Source of the DNA: Streptomyces sp. CB01881
GTDB taxonomy: Bacteria > Actinomycetota > Actinomycetes > Streptomycetales > Streptomycetaceae
NCBI RefSeq assembly: GCF_002953255.1
Contig: NZ_CP026498.1
Coordinates: 7,964,166 to 8,028,165 of the forward strand
Direction of reading: 5' to 3'
DNA: 64,000 nucleotides
Shown: piece after piece, positions 33,513 through 41,434 of the stretch
Position numbering within the stretch: the stretch's first letter is position 1
Layout of the letters: each line of letters starts with the position of its first letter
Position numbers and translations under genes: made by a program
Notes under the pieces: generated by a model
The model's database searches: none
What the model was told of the DNA's origin: nothing
Seen by the model: the letters and a program-made list of their open reading frames with translations, nothing else

Positions 33513-34313
33513 ATGGCGGTGAACCTGCCCGATACGCACAGCGATGCCGGGAGCGGTCCGGCCCCGGCTGCCGGTGCCGGCCATGGCGCCCCCGGTGCTC
33601 CCGGTGTCCCCGGAGGCGGACGGGCCGCGGCGCGGCGGGCGCGGGGCCGGAAGGCCCGGCGGGCGGGGCGTCGTCACCGGCCGTGGTGGATAGAGATCCC
33701 CGCGATGGCGGCGGTCGGACTGGTGGTCGCGCTGCTGATCAAGACCTGCCTGTTCCAGGTGTTCACCATCCCGTCCGGCTCGATGGAGAACACGCTGCGG
33801 ATCGGCGACCGGGTCGGCGTGAACAAGTTCGCGCCGCTCACCGGCTGGGAGCCGAAGCCCGGCGAGCCGATCGTGTTCAAGGACCCGGGGGAGTGGCTGC
33901 CGCCGCAGCCGACCGACGGCAACCCGATCTCGCGGGCTGTGAGCTCGACGCTCAGTTTCGTCGGCCTGATTCCGCCGAAGGACGACAACTACCTGGTCAA
34001 GCGGGTCATCGCGACGGGCGGCCAGACCGTGCAGTGCTCGGGCACCGCGCTGACCGTCAACGGGGCGAAGGTGGACGAGCCGTACCTCCACCCCGGGGAC
34101 GACTCCTGCGCGGGGCTCGACTTCGGCCCGGTGACGGTGCCCCAGGGCTACGTCTGGGTCGAGGGCGACCACCGGAGCGACTCCGCCGACTCGCGGTACC
34201 ACCAGCGCGGCCCGGGCGGCGGCGCCGTGCCGGTGGACAACGTGGTCGGGCCGGTCTCGGCCGTGGTGTGGCCGCTCAATCACCTCGACTGGTTCGGCTG
34301 GGTCGGCCACTGA
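33513..34313 (+). CDS. lepB: Signal peptidase I
   Basis: A 266-residue membrane serine protease that removes signal peptides from Sec and Tat substrates. A Gly/Ala/Arg-rich cytoplasmic leader (about 1-57) is followed by one membrane helix (AVGLVVALLIKTCLF) and the catalytic domain. The nucleophile is Ser90 in IPSGSMENTL and the general base Lys163 in LVKRVIATGG; GYVWVEGDHRSDSADSRYH is box E. No C-terminal membrane helix is present. It is not in the usual four-lep cluster near rplS, so it is a lone paralogue. Its 3' end overlaps the opposite EamA gene by 38 bp. Confidence 0.92.
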   Translation: MAVNLPDTHSDAGSGPAPAAGAGHGAPGAPGVPGGGRAAARRARGRKARRAGRRHRPWWIEIPAMAAVGLVVALLIKTCLFQVFTIPSGSMENTLRIGDRVGVNKFAPLTGWEPKPGEPIVFKDPGEWLPPQPTDGNPISRAVSSTLSFVGLIPPKDDNYLVKRVIATGGQTVQCSGTALTVNGAKVDEPYLHPGDDSCAGLDFGPVTVPQGYVWVEGDHRSDSADSRYHQRGPGGGAVPVDNVVGPVSAVVWPLNHLDWFGWVGH

Positions 34314-35463
34314 CCCCGGGCTCGGCACCGGGCCTGTTCCCGGCGCCCTGCCCTGCGGCACCCTGCACCCCGGCACCCTGCCTCGCAGCGCCCTGTCCTG
34401 CGGCACCCTGCTCCACGGCCGCACGCGCCAGCCGCTCGCCCAACGCGGTCGCACCTGCCACAGCACCCGCCCCGGCGCCCGCACCTGCCACAGCACCTCC
34501 GTCAGGCACCCCGGCCCGCACCTCGTCGGCCGGGGCGGCTGGCTTGCTCGCCTGGGCCGCGAAGGCGCCGGCCAGGACGAGCAGGCCGCCGGCCATCTGC
34601 GGTGCGCCCAGGTGCTCGCCGAGCAGGATCCAGGCCAGCACGGTGGCGACGACGGCCTCCAGGTTGGCCAGCACCCCGGCGACCGGGGGCGACAGGTGCT
34701 GGACGGAGATCACGCCGGTCAGGTAGGCGAGCACGGTCGCGATGAGGATCATCCAGGCGGCTGGGACCAGGGCGGGCAGCGAGTGCCCGTTCATGACGAC
34801 GTTCCCGCCGAGCAGGCTCCAGTCGGCGTCCCACGGGCGGGCGAACACGGTGAGCACGATCGCGCCGATCAGCAGGCCGTACGCGCTGAGGGCGAGCGGG
34901 TCGACCGGGCGGTCGCCGCGGCTGCCGGCGTCGGCCAGGACGAAGTAGCCGACCTGGCAGCAGGCGGCCCCGAGGGCGAAGAGGACGCCCAGGGCGTCGA
35001 AGCTCAGGCCGTTCCAGACCTCCACCACGCAGGCGAGTCCGGCCACGGCGATGCCGGCGCCGATCGCGGAGCCCCGGCTGATCGGCTTGCGCTGGACGAA
35101 CTTCACGTAGCCGATGAGCAGCGGCGGCCCGAGGTACTCGATGAGCAGCGCGACGCCGACCGGGATCCGGGAGATCGCCGCGAAGTAGCAGGCCTGTACG
35201 CCGGCGACGGCGAGCAGGCCGAAGCCGAGCAGCACGCCGGGCCGCCGGAGCACCGCGTCGCGGTGACGGTAGGCGAGCGGGAGCAGGACCACGGCGGCGC
35301 CGGTCACCCGGAGCCAGACCACGTGCAGGGGGGAGAGTCCGGCCTCGATCAGCGGCTTGGCGGCGGTGCCGGAGCCCCCGAAGGAGAAGGCGGAGACCAG
35401 CGCGAGGAGGAGACCGAGGGTTCTGCCCGGGGATCGGCCGAGCAGGGGCTTTGAGCTGTACAC
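34276..35463 (-). CDS. EamA/DMT family transporter with repetitive C-terminal tail
   Basis: A 395-residue membrane protein with ten helices in two EamA halves (LGLLLALVSAFSFGGSGTAAKPLIEAGLSPLHVVWLRV and LGVLFALGAACCQVGYFVLAD). Such carriers export amino acids or other metabolites. The final 85 residues are not membrane: an Ala/Gly run and then GAAGQGAARQGAGVQGAAGQGAG-like repeats cut in short pieces, coded by tandem CGGCACCCTG-type DNA. The tail runs across the end of lepB. GTG at 35463 is the likely start by homology (MYSSKPLLG); no strong ribosome site is visible, so it may be leaderless. Confidence 0.88.
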   Translation of the reverse strand: MYSSKPLLGRSPGRTLGLLLALVSAFSFGGSGTAAKPLIEAGLSPLHVVWLRVTGAAVVLLPLAYRHRDAVLRRPGVLLGFGLLAVAGVQACYFAAISRIPVGVALLIEYLGPPLLIGYVKFVQRKPISRGSAIGAGIAVAGLACVVEVWNGLSFDALGVLFALGAACCQVGYFVLADAGSRGDRPVDPLALSAYGLLIGAIVLTVFARPWDADWSLLGGNVVMNGHSLPALVPAAWMILIATVLAYLTGVISVQHLSPPVAGVLANLEAVVATVLAWILLGEHLGAPQMAGGLLVLAGAFAAQASKPAAPADEVRAGVPDGGAVAGAGAGAGAVAGATALGERLARAAVEQGAAGQGAARQGAGVQGAAGQGAGNRPGAEPGVSGRPSRTSRGD

Positions 35464-35564
35464 CCGCGCATTGTGACAGTCATTCCCGCGGTTCGGTAAG
35501 GTGCCATTCCGGCATTTGGTCCTGCCCCTAACTGTGCGCAACGGCAGATTTGCGGACAAGTCCG

Positions 35565-38048
35565 CTACTGCCCCGCCCCGGCCCCCGTCAACGAGCCCGC
35601 GCCCGCGCCCGCACCGGTGCCGCTACCCGTGCCCGAGCCGCCCGTGCCCCCCGAAGGCTGGGGAGCGGTGGTCGGGCCGGTGGTCGGCGCCGTGGTCGGC
35701 CCGGTGGTGGGTGCGGTGGTCGGCGCCGGCGTCCGGGTGGGCCGGCCCGTCGGCTGGGTGGTCGGCTGGGACGTGGGCCGGGAGGTCGGCTGCTGGGTGG
35801 GCGCGGTGGTCGCCCCGCCGTCACCGGGGCGCGAGCCGCCCGGGTTGTTCTGCCCGCCGGGGGACCCGGGGGAGCCGGACGTCTCCGACGGGCCACCCGG
35901 CGAGGCGGAGGCCGCACCGCCCGGCGAGGCCGGGGTGGAGGCCGCCCCGGCCGGGGGCGAGGAGCCGTCGGTACCGCCGGACGACGTGTCGTCGCCACCG
36001 GACGAGGAGCCGTCCTTGTCCGAGGGCGAGGGGAAGTCGCTGACCGGCAGGCCCTTCAGTGCGGCCTTCATGTAGCCGGTCCAGATCTGCGCCGGGTACT
36101 GACCGCCCGCCGCGCCGTCGATGCCGCCGGTGCCGCTGAGGCTGACCTGCGCACCGCTGGCCGGGTCCTGGCCGAACAGGGCGACCGAGGTCACCAGCTC
36201 GGGGGTGTACCCGACGAACCAGACGGACTTCTGGTCGTCCGTCGTGCCGGTCTTGCCGGCCACCGGGCGGCCCAGGGACTTGGCGCGCCAGCCGGTGCCG
36301 CCCGGGTCGCTCACCACGCCCTGGAGCATGGAGGTGACCTCGCGCGCGGTCTCCTCGCTGACCGCCTGGGTGGTCTTGTGGGCCGGCGGCTGGAGCGCCT
36401 CGCCCTCGCGGTCCACCGACTGCACCAGCCACGGGGTGATCTGCTTGCCGCCGTTGTCCAGCGTGGCGTACACGCCGGCCATGTCGAGCACGCTCGGGGT
36501 GGCGGCGCCGAGCGGGATGGACGGCACCGGTTCGAGCCCCGGGGTGTTGCTGGGCAGGCCGAGCGCGATGCCGGTGTCCCGCACCTTCTGCAGCCCGGTG
36601 TCCTGGGCGAGCTGGGCGAACGCCGAGTTCACCGACCAGTCGGTGGCCTGCTGGAGGGTGATCTGGCCGTAGCTCTTGTCGCCCTCGTTCGGCGGCGCGT
36701 AGGGCGTGCCCTTCCCGCCGCGGACCTTGCGCCCGCTGGTGCCGTCGTAGACGGTGCGCGGGGTGACGGTCTGGCCGGACTGGGTCTTGGCGTCGTTCTC
36801 CAGCGCCGCCGCCAGGGCGATCGCCTTGAACGTCGAGCCGGCCTGGTAGTCCCGCCGGGTCGCGTTGTCGATGTAGTGCTTGGTGTAGTCGACCCCGCCG
36901 TAGAGGGCGACCACGGCGCCGGTCTTCGGGTCGACGGAGACGGCGCCGGCCTGGGCGGCCGCGTCCTTCTTCCGCTTGTCCGGGTTGAGGGTGTCGTGCA
37001 GCTGCGCCTGGACGGAGTCCTGGAGGGCCTGCTGGCGCGCCGGGTCGACGGTCAGCTTGATGGTGTAGCCGCCCTTGGCCAGCTCGGACTCGGTGATGAT
37101 CCGGTTGCCGGTGAGGTACTCGGTCGCCGCGTTGACGAGGTAGCCGGCCTGGCCGGAGAGGCCGAGCTGGGCCTGCGGGTCCTTGACGTCGGGGAAGGTG
37201 GTGGCGGCGCGCTCCTCGGCGGAGAGCCAGCCCTCCTTCACCATGCCGTCGAGGACGTAGTTCCAGCGGTTGACCGCGTTCTGCTTGCCCGCCGGGGTCG
37301 CGGTGGCGACGTCGTACGCGCTCGGCGCGTTCAGCAGGGCGGCCAGGTAGGCGCCCTGGGCGGGGTTGAGGGCGGACGCGTCGACGCCGAAGTACTGCTG
37401 GGCGGCGGCCTGGATGCCGTAGGCGCCGCGACCGTAGTACGAGGTGTTGAGGTAACCCGAGAGGACGTCGTCCTTGGCCTGGGTGGCGTCCACCTTGATC
37501 GCTATGAAGAGTTCCTTCACCTTGCGGCTGATGGACTGCTTCTGGCTCAGGTAAGTGTTCTTCACGTACTGCTGGGTGATCGTGGAGCCGCCCTGGGTGC
37601 CCTCGCCCTGGGCGGTGTTGAGGGCGGCGCGGACCAGGCCGGGCACGTTGACGGCGCCCTCGTGGTAGAAGTTGCGGTCCTCGGCGGCCAGTGCGGCGTG
37701 CTGGGCGGCGGGGGAGACCTTGTCCAGGGGGACGTTCTGCCGGTTGGTCTGGCCGGTCCGGGCGATCACCGAGCCGTCCTGGTAGAGCCAGGTGTTGCTC
37801 TGCGCGGTCGCGGCGGCGTGCGCGTCCGGCACCTTCACCAGGGTGATGCCCAGCGCGAAGAGGCCGATGCCGAGCAGCAGGGCGGTGACGAAGCCGAGCA
37901 GGGTGAGCCGCCAGGTCGGGACCAGCCGGCGCCACCCGGTGCGCTTGGGGCGGCGGGCCTTCTTGCCGCCGCCGCGGCCGGCACCGCCGGCCGGGTGCTC
38001 CGATGTGCGCTTCAGGCTCTTCACCGGGCGGAGCCGGACGGACGGCAT
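35565..38048 (-). CDS. Bifunctional class A penicillin-binding protein
   Basis: An 827-residue cell-wall synthase. A basic cytoplasmic leader is followed by one membrane helix (about 47-70). The GT51 glycosyltransferase has the catalytic Glu123 in AAEDRNFYHEG and the GGSTITQQYVKN block. The transpeptidase has Ser405-x-x-Lys408 (GSTFKAIA), Ser472-Val-Asn474 and Lys599-Thr-Gly. It polymerises and crosslinks peptidoglycan. The last 170 residues are low-complexity, with Ser/Gly/Pro followed by Thr-Pro-rich QPTSRPTSQPTTQP and TTAPTTGPTTAP repeats. ATG at 38048 is chosen; TTG at 38078, behind AGGAAAGG, is an alternative. Confidence 0.92.
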   Translation of the reverse strand: MPSVRLRPVKSLKRTSEHPAGGAGRGGGKKARRPKRTGWRRLVPTWRLTLLGFVTALLLGIGLFALGITLVKVPDAHAAATAQSNTWLYQDGSVIARTGQTNRQNVPLDKVSPAAQHAALAAEDRNFYHEGAVNVPGLVRAALNTAQGEGTQGGSTITQQYVKNTYLSQKQSISRKVKELFIAIKVDATQAKDDVLSGYLNTSYYGRGAYGIQAAAQQYFGVDASALNPAQGAYLAALLNAPSAYDVATATPAGKQNAVNRWNYVLDGMVKEGWLSAEERAATTFPDVKDPQAQLGLSGQAGYLVNAATEYLTGNRIITESELAKGGYTIKLTVDPARQQALQDSVQAQLHDTLNPDKRKKDAAAQAGAVSVDPKTGAVVALYGGVDYTKHYIDNATRRDYQAGSTFKAIALAAALENDAKTQSGQTVTPRTVYDGTSGRKVRGGKGTPYAPPNEGDKSYGQITLQQATDWSVNSAFAQLAQDTGLQKVRDTGIALGLPSNTPGLEPVPSIPLGAATPSVLDMAGVYATLDNGGKQITPWLVQSVDREGEALQPPAHKTTQAVSEETAREVTSMLQGVVSDPGGTGWRAKSLGRPVAGKTGTTDDQKSVWFVGYTPELVTSVALFGQDPASGAQVSLSGTGGIDGAAGGQYPAQIWTGYMKAALKGLPVSDFPSPSDKDGSSSGGDDTSSGGTDGSSPPAGAASTPASPGGAASASPGGPSETSGSPGSPGGQNNPGGSRPGDGGATTAPTQQPTSRPTSQPTTQPTGRPTRTPAPTTAPTTGPTTAPTTGPTTAPQPSGGTGGSGTGSGTGAGAGAGSLTGAGAGQ

Positions 38049-38252
38049 GCGACGGCCGCTCTCGGTGTTTCGGGACAAAGCGCGGCCTTTCCTGCGGGCG
38101 GACCGTGCCGGCCTGCACGGCGGGGGACATCGGCGGTCAGGGACCTGTGTCCCGTTTCCGGTGTACTGCCCAAAACGCGTCGAAAGGGTCGATTGGCTCC
38201 ACCGGATCGGCAAGCGAGACCGACATCACACACAAAACGGACGTCGATGGGC

Positions 38253-38293
38253 AAAAAAATCGGAGAGCCCCTCGCTGCTGCGAGAGGCTCCCC
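38253..38293 (-). terminator. Intrinsic terminator of the first tRNA-Lys gene
   Basis: On the minus strand an 11-bp stem (GAGCCTCTCGC with GCGAGGGGCTC) and a 4-nt loop are followed by seven T residues (complement of 38253-38259). This is a textbook Rho-independent terminator nine bases past the tRNA 3' end, and one of the few with a clear T-tract in this window. Confidence 0.9.
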
Positions 38294-38301
38294 AATGTCT
38301 G

Positions 38302-38375
38302 TGCGCCGCCAGGGACTCGAACCCCGGACCCGCTGATTAAGAGTCAGCTGCTCTAACCAACTGAGCTAGCGGCGC
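38302..38375 (-). tRNA. tRNA-Lys (CTT anticodon), copy 1
   Basis: A 74-nt cloverleaf with a 7-bp acceptor stem (GCGCCGC/GCGGCGC), discriminator A, D arm with AGTTGGTTA loop, anticodon stem GCTGA/TCAGC around CTCTTAA, and T arm with TTCGAGT. The anticodon CTT reads AAG lysine codons. CCA is not encoded. The gene body is identical to the copies at 40895 and 63541. The leader upstream is also similar in all three. Confidence 0.97.
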
Positions 38376-38555
38376 CTGCTGACTCGGAAAACAATACACG
38401 GTCCGGAGGGGTACCTCGCACCACGGAGGTGGCCGGGGCGTGGCCGGGAGGGGTGGTCGGGGCGACATCGCCTGGCCGCGGAGGGTCTGCCGCCTGCTTC
38501 GGGTGTCCGGTTTCGACCGGTTGGGGCGGACTTTCCTGCCGGTTAGGGTGGAAAC

Positions 38556-39086
38556 GTGCCCCGCCCCCACCTCGGCCGCCGGAACGCTCGGCTCGTCGCC
38601 GCCCTGCTGCTCAGTGCGGTGGCGTACACGGCCTGGGTGCTGGAGGTGGTGCTGAGCACCGGCCTCGACCCGGTCCGGGCGTACATCGGCGAACTCGCCG
38701 CCGAGGACCAGCCACTGGGCGGGCTCTTCCGCGCCACCGACCTGGTCGCGGGCCTCGCCGTTCTGACCCCGGCCGTCACGGTCCTGCTCACCGAGGCCGC
38801 CCGCCGCCACGGCTGGTGGCCGCCGGTCCGCCGGTACGGGTCGTGGCTGCTGGCCGGTGAACTGCTGGTCACCGGCTGGAGCCTCGCCGCGATCGCCGCG
38901 TTCGAGGCGGGCCACGGCACCTGGTCGCTCGGCGCGGGCCGGCGCCTGCAGGTGCTCCTGGTCGCGATCTGGCCGGCCGTGTCGGCCGCGAGCCTCACCC
39001 GGGACGGCCGGGAGCGGGCCGCGGAGGAGCAGCCGGCCGGGAGGGCGGCCCGCTGGACCCCCACGGAAGGGGCGGAACCGCGATGA
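38556..39086 (+). CDS. Membrane protein, DUF998-like
   Basis: A 176-residue integral membrane protein with five helices. The phrase AYIGELAAEDQPLGGLFRATDLVAGLAVL, with a conserved acidic SEL-type loop between helices one and two, resembles DUF998 proteins, whose function is unknown. The last 30 residues are hydrophilic. GTG at 38556 has GGTGGAA just upstream. It overlaps the following alpha/beta hydrolase gene by 4 nt (ATGA), so the two are translated together. Confidence 0.75.
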   Translation: MPRPHLGRRNARLVAALLLSAVAYTAWVLEVVLSTGLDPVRAYIGELAAEDQPLGGLFRATDLVAGLAVLTPAVTVLLTEAARRHGWWPPVRRYGSWLLAGELLVTGWSLAAIAAFEAGHGTWSLGAGRRLQVLLVAIWPAVSAASLTRDGRERAAEEQPAGRAARWTPTEGAEPR

Positions 39087-40027
39087 CCGGGGCAGGGGCA
39101 GGGGCAGGGGCAGGGGCAGGGGCAGGGTCAGGCGCGGGAGCGGTGGGGGCGGGAGCCGGGGCGGGAACGGGCCCGGCGGCGGTGTTCCTGCGCATCGACG
39201 GCACACCCCTGCACGTCCGCGCCGAGGGCAGCGGCCCGGTCTGCCTGCTCACCGGCGGGCTCGGCAGCAGCTGGTTCGACTGGGACCTGGTCGTCCCCTT
39301 CCTCACCCCGTACCGCACGGTGGTCCGCTTCGACCGCCCCGGTTACGGGCTGAGCGCGTCCGAGCCCGCCACCGGCCCCGGCCCGACGCTCGCGGGCGAG
39401 GCGGAGCGCATCCGCGGTGTGCTGGACGCGCTCGGGCTGCGCGGGCCGTGCACGGTGGCGGGTCACTCGCTGGCGGCGTTCCACGTCGAGGCCTTCGCCC
39501 GGCTCCACCCGGAGCGGACGGCCGGGCTGGTCCTGCTGGACGGCAGTGTCGAACCGGACCCCCGCCCGCTGCCGGCCCCGGAGCTGCGCGACCTGGCGGC
39601 GCGGACCGTCGCGGGCGCGGCCACGGCCGTCGCGGTGCCGTACCTGTTCGGGCCCGTGGCGCGGCGGCTGGCCGCCCGGGCGGCCACGGTCCGCAGGGAG
39701 GACCTCGCCCCGCCGCCGCTGGTCCGGCGCTGCTACCGGACCGGGCGGGCCCTGCGCGCCCTGCTCCGGGAGAACACGGCCTACCTGGACCTGGCGGCCG
39801 CGCTGGCCGACCTGCGCGGAACGGCGCCGCTGCCGGAGGGGCTGCCGGTCACCGTGCTCGCCGCCGACGACGGGTGCCGGACCCGCCGCAGCCGGGAGTG
39901 GCTGGGCAGCCAGCGGGACCTCGCCGCGCTGCTCGGGGCCGACTTCCGCACCACCGCACCGGCCGGGCACCTGGTGATGTTCGACCGCCCCGACGCGGTG
40001 GCCTCGGCGATCCTCGACACCCACTGA
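39083..40027 (+). CDS. Alpha/beta hydrolase with Gly-Ala repeat N-terminus
   Basis: A 314-residue alpha/beta hydrolase. LLTGGLGSSWFDWDLV is the oxyanion region, FDRPGYGLSASEP is the strand-4 phrase, GHSLAAFHVEAFARLHPERTAGLVLLDGS holds the nucleophile serine, and the catalytic histidine is in APAGHLVMF. The first 30 residues are Gly-Ala repeats coded by six perfect GGGGCA hexamers and variants. ATG overlaps the upstream membrane gene stop. The substrate is unknown; the membrane partner hints at a lipid or signal, which is only inference. Confidence 0.87.
   Translation: MTGAGAGAGAGAGAGSGAGAVGAGAGAGTGPAAVFLRIDGTPLHVRAEGSGPVCLLTGGLGSSWFDWDLVVPFLTPYRTVVRFDRPGYGLSASEPATGPGPTLAGEAERIRGVLDALGLRGPCTVAGHSLAAFHVEAFARLHPERTAGLVLLDGSVEPDPRPLPAPELRDLAARTVAGAATAVAVPYLFGPVARRLAARAATVRREDLAPPPLVRRCYRTGRALRALLRENTAYLDLAAALADLRGTAPLPEGLPVTVLAADDGCRTRRSREWLGSQRDLAALLGADFRTTAPAGHLVMFDRPDAVASAILDTH
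39089..39130 (+). repeat. GGGGCA hexamer microsatellite inside a coding region
   Basis: Six perfect GGGGCA units run from 39089 to 39124 and a variant GGGTCA follows. The unit is two codons (Gly-Ala in this frame), so copy-number change alters length without breaking the frame. Confidence 0.9.
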
Positions 40028-40105
40028 GGCCGGCCGACCACCGGGACGGCGCCGGGGCGCCCGCGCCTCCCGGTTCGGCCCGGACCTCCCGCCGCGAAGC
40101 GGGGC

Positions 40106-40780
40106 TCAGCTGGAGTTGGCCGCGGAGTCCGAGTTGATGGCCCGCCGGACCGCCCGGGCGATCGGCAGCTCCTTGGTGAGCTGCCGGATGGCCCGCCGGG
40201 TCGGGGCGCCCGTCGACCCCGGGTAGAGCCGGCGGTCCAGCCGCGCCGCACCGATCAGTCCGGCCAGCTGCCGGTCGCGTTCGGCCGGCTGCCCGTCCGG
40301 CCCGGCGGCCGCGGGCGCGCCGCCCTCGCGCGCGAGCGTGGCGGCGACCCTCGCGGCGATCTCCTGCCGGACGTCCGGCCGCGTCGCCACGTGTCGTCGG
40401 TAGGGCAGGCCGAGGAAGCGGTGCTTCTCCACCGTGAGCAGGCCGTCGGCGGTCAGCCGGTCGAGGTAGGGGGTCAGGCCGGGCTTGCGAGGGATCCCGC
40501 GCAGCGCGAGGTCCAGGCCGAGCTGTTGCTTGCGCTTGCCGGCCTTCTCCAGTCGGGCGAGCACGCCCGCCGCGACCTCGTCGTGCGCGCCCAGCGGCTG
40601 GAACCCGGTGATCCGCCGCTCCTCGACGGTGATGGCGCCGGTCACCAGCAGTTCGGCGACGGCGCCGCCCGCGATCACCCGGTAGAAGGTGGCGTAGGGG
40701 ATGCGCAGCCTGCCGCGCACCGGGTCGGCACAGAGCAGCAACAGTTCCTCGGGGATCGAGCGGGCGTTCAGCGCAGCCAC
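40106..40780 (-). CDS. GPP34 (GOLPH3-like) family protein
   Basis: A 224-residue protein of the Golgi phosphoprotein 3 family, whose eukaryotic members bind phosphatidylinositol 4-phosphate. In actinomycetes many copies occur, function unknown. Family phrases are IPEELLLLCADPVRGRLRI, VIAGGAVAELLVTGAITVEER, and GIPRKPGLTPYLDRLTADGLLTVEKHRFLGLPYRRHVATRPDVR. The GTG start at 40780 has GGAGGTG eight bases upstream. No signal or membrane helix is seen, so it is cytoplasmic or peripheral. Confidence 0.9.
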   Translation of the reverse strand: MAALNARSIPEELLLLCADPVRGRLRIPYATFYRVIAGGAVAELLVTGAITVEERRITGFQPLGAHDEVAAGVLARLEKAGKRKQQLGLDLALRGIPRKPGLTPYLDRLTADGLLTVEKHRFLGLPYRRHVATRPDVRQEIAARVAATLAREGGAPAAAGPDGQPAERDRQLAGLIGAARLDRRLYPGSTGAPTRRAIRQLTKELPIARAVRRAINSDSAANSS

Positions 40781-40851
40781 GGACGGGCACCTCCGACGGT
40801 GGGGCGGCCAGTGACGCCGCGTATCCCCGGAACCTACCCGCCCGGAAACGC

Positions 40852-40883
40852 CTCAGGCCGCCCACCGGAGTGGACGGCCTGAG
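40852..40883 (-). terminator. Terminator hairpin of the second tRNA-Lys gene
   Basis: A 14-bp stem with one wobble or mismatch (CTCAGGCCG pairing with CGGCCTGAG, plus CCAC/GTGG) and a 4-nt loop lies 11 bases past the tRNA 3' end. No T-tract follows. Confidence 0.75.
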
Positions 40884-40894
40884 ATCTTGCCATG

Positions 40895-40968
40895 TGCGCC
40901 GCCAGGGACTCGAACCCCGGACCCGCTGATTAAGAGTCAGCTGCTCTAACCAACTGAGCTAGCGGCGC
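40895..40968 (-). tRNA. tRNA-Lys (CTT anticodon), copy 2
   Basis: The sequence is identical over all 74 nt to the gene at 38302-38375, with anticodon CTT and no encoded CCA. The upstream leader on the minus strand reads GTAATGTTCTCC, close to the other copies, and may be the promoter -10 region. Confidence 0.97.
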
Positions 40969-41054
40969 CTGCTGACCTGGAGAACATTACACGGGGTGGG
41001 CCCGATCCGCCGAATCGCCACGACCCGACCACGGTCCGTGACCGGCCCGCCGGA

Positions 41055-41375
41055 GTGGCGGGGCGGATGGTGGCCGTCCCGCTGACCCTTGAGGACGGCG
41101 CAGGCGCGTCGGAGCCTCCGGCCGGCGGGCACGTGCTGGTCACGCCCGGGCCCGTCGGCGCGTACGCCCTCACCGCGGGACGGTTCACCCGTTCCCTCTC
41201 CCGGCTCGGCGCCTGGGCGGTCACCGAGCCGCTGGCCGACCACCCGCTGACCGCCCGGCTGGTCCTGCGCAGCTACGCCGCGGCCCTGGCCGACCGCCAG
41301 AGCGACCTGGCTGATCAAAGCGACCGGGCCGACCGGGCCCACAGGACACGGCCGAAGCCGCAGTCCGCGGAGTAG
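41055..41375 (+). CDS. Hypothetical protein
   Basis: This may encode a protein of 106 residues (or 102 from ATG at 41067). The middle (GGHVLVTPGPVGAYALTAGRFTRSLSRLGAWAVTEPLADHPLTARLVLRSYAAAL, in parts) looks like folded coding sequence and the end is charged. I do not recognise a family. It is followed at once by a short hairpin and converges on the oligopeptide ABC genes, which supports a real transcript. GGAG and GGGG lie near the start, but their spacing is not ideal. Confidence 0.5.
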   Translation: MAGRMVAVPLTLEDGAGASEPPAGGHVLVTPGPVGAYALTAGRFTRSLSRLGAWAVTEPLADHPLTARLVLRSYAAALADRQSDLADQSDRADRAHRTRPKPQSAE

Positions 41376-41398
41376 GAAGTCGGCCGGTCCGACTTCCC
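41376..41398. terminator. Bidirectional hairpin between convergent genes
   Basis: GGAAGTCGG (41376-41384) pairs perfectly with CCGACTTCC (41390-41398) around a 5-nt loop. It begins right after the stop of the hypothetical gene and precedes the stop of the fused ATPase gene, so it can serve both. Confidence 0.7.
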
Positions 41399-41434
41399 GT
41401 TCCGCACGCCTGCGCCCCTGAGCCTGCGGGACGG

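Noticed and set aside
35550..38336. A 928-codon rightward frame opposite the penicillin-binding protein gene
   Set aside because: It is an antisense shadow: the minus strand encodes GT51 and transpeptidase motifs, and the plus frame runs on into the tRNA-Lys gene.
40946..41342. Leftward frames between the second tRNA-Lys and the oligopeptide ATPase gene
   Set aside because: One overlaps the tRNA gene and both lack ribosome sites; the rightward frame at 41055 with its own hairpin is better.
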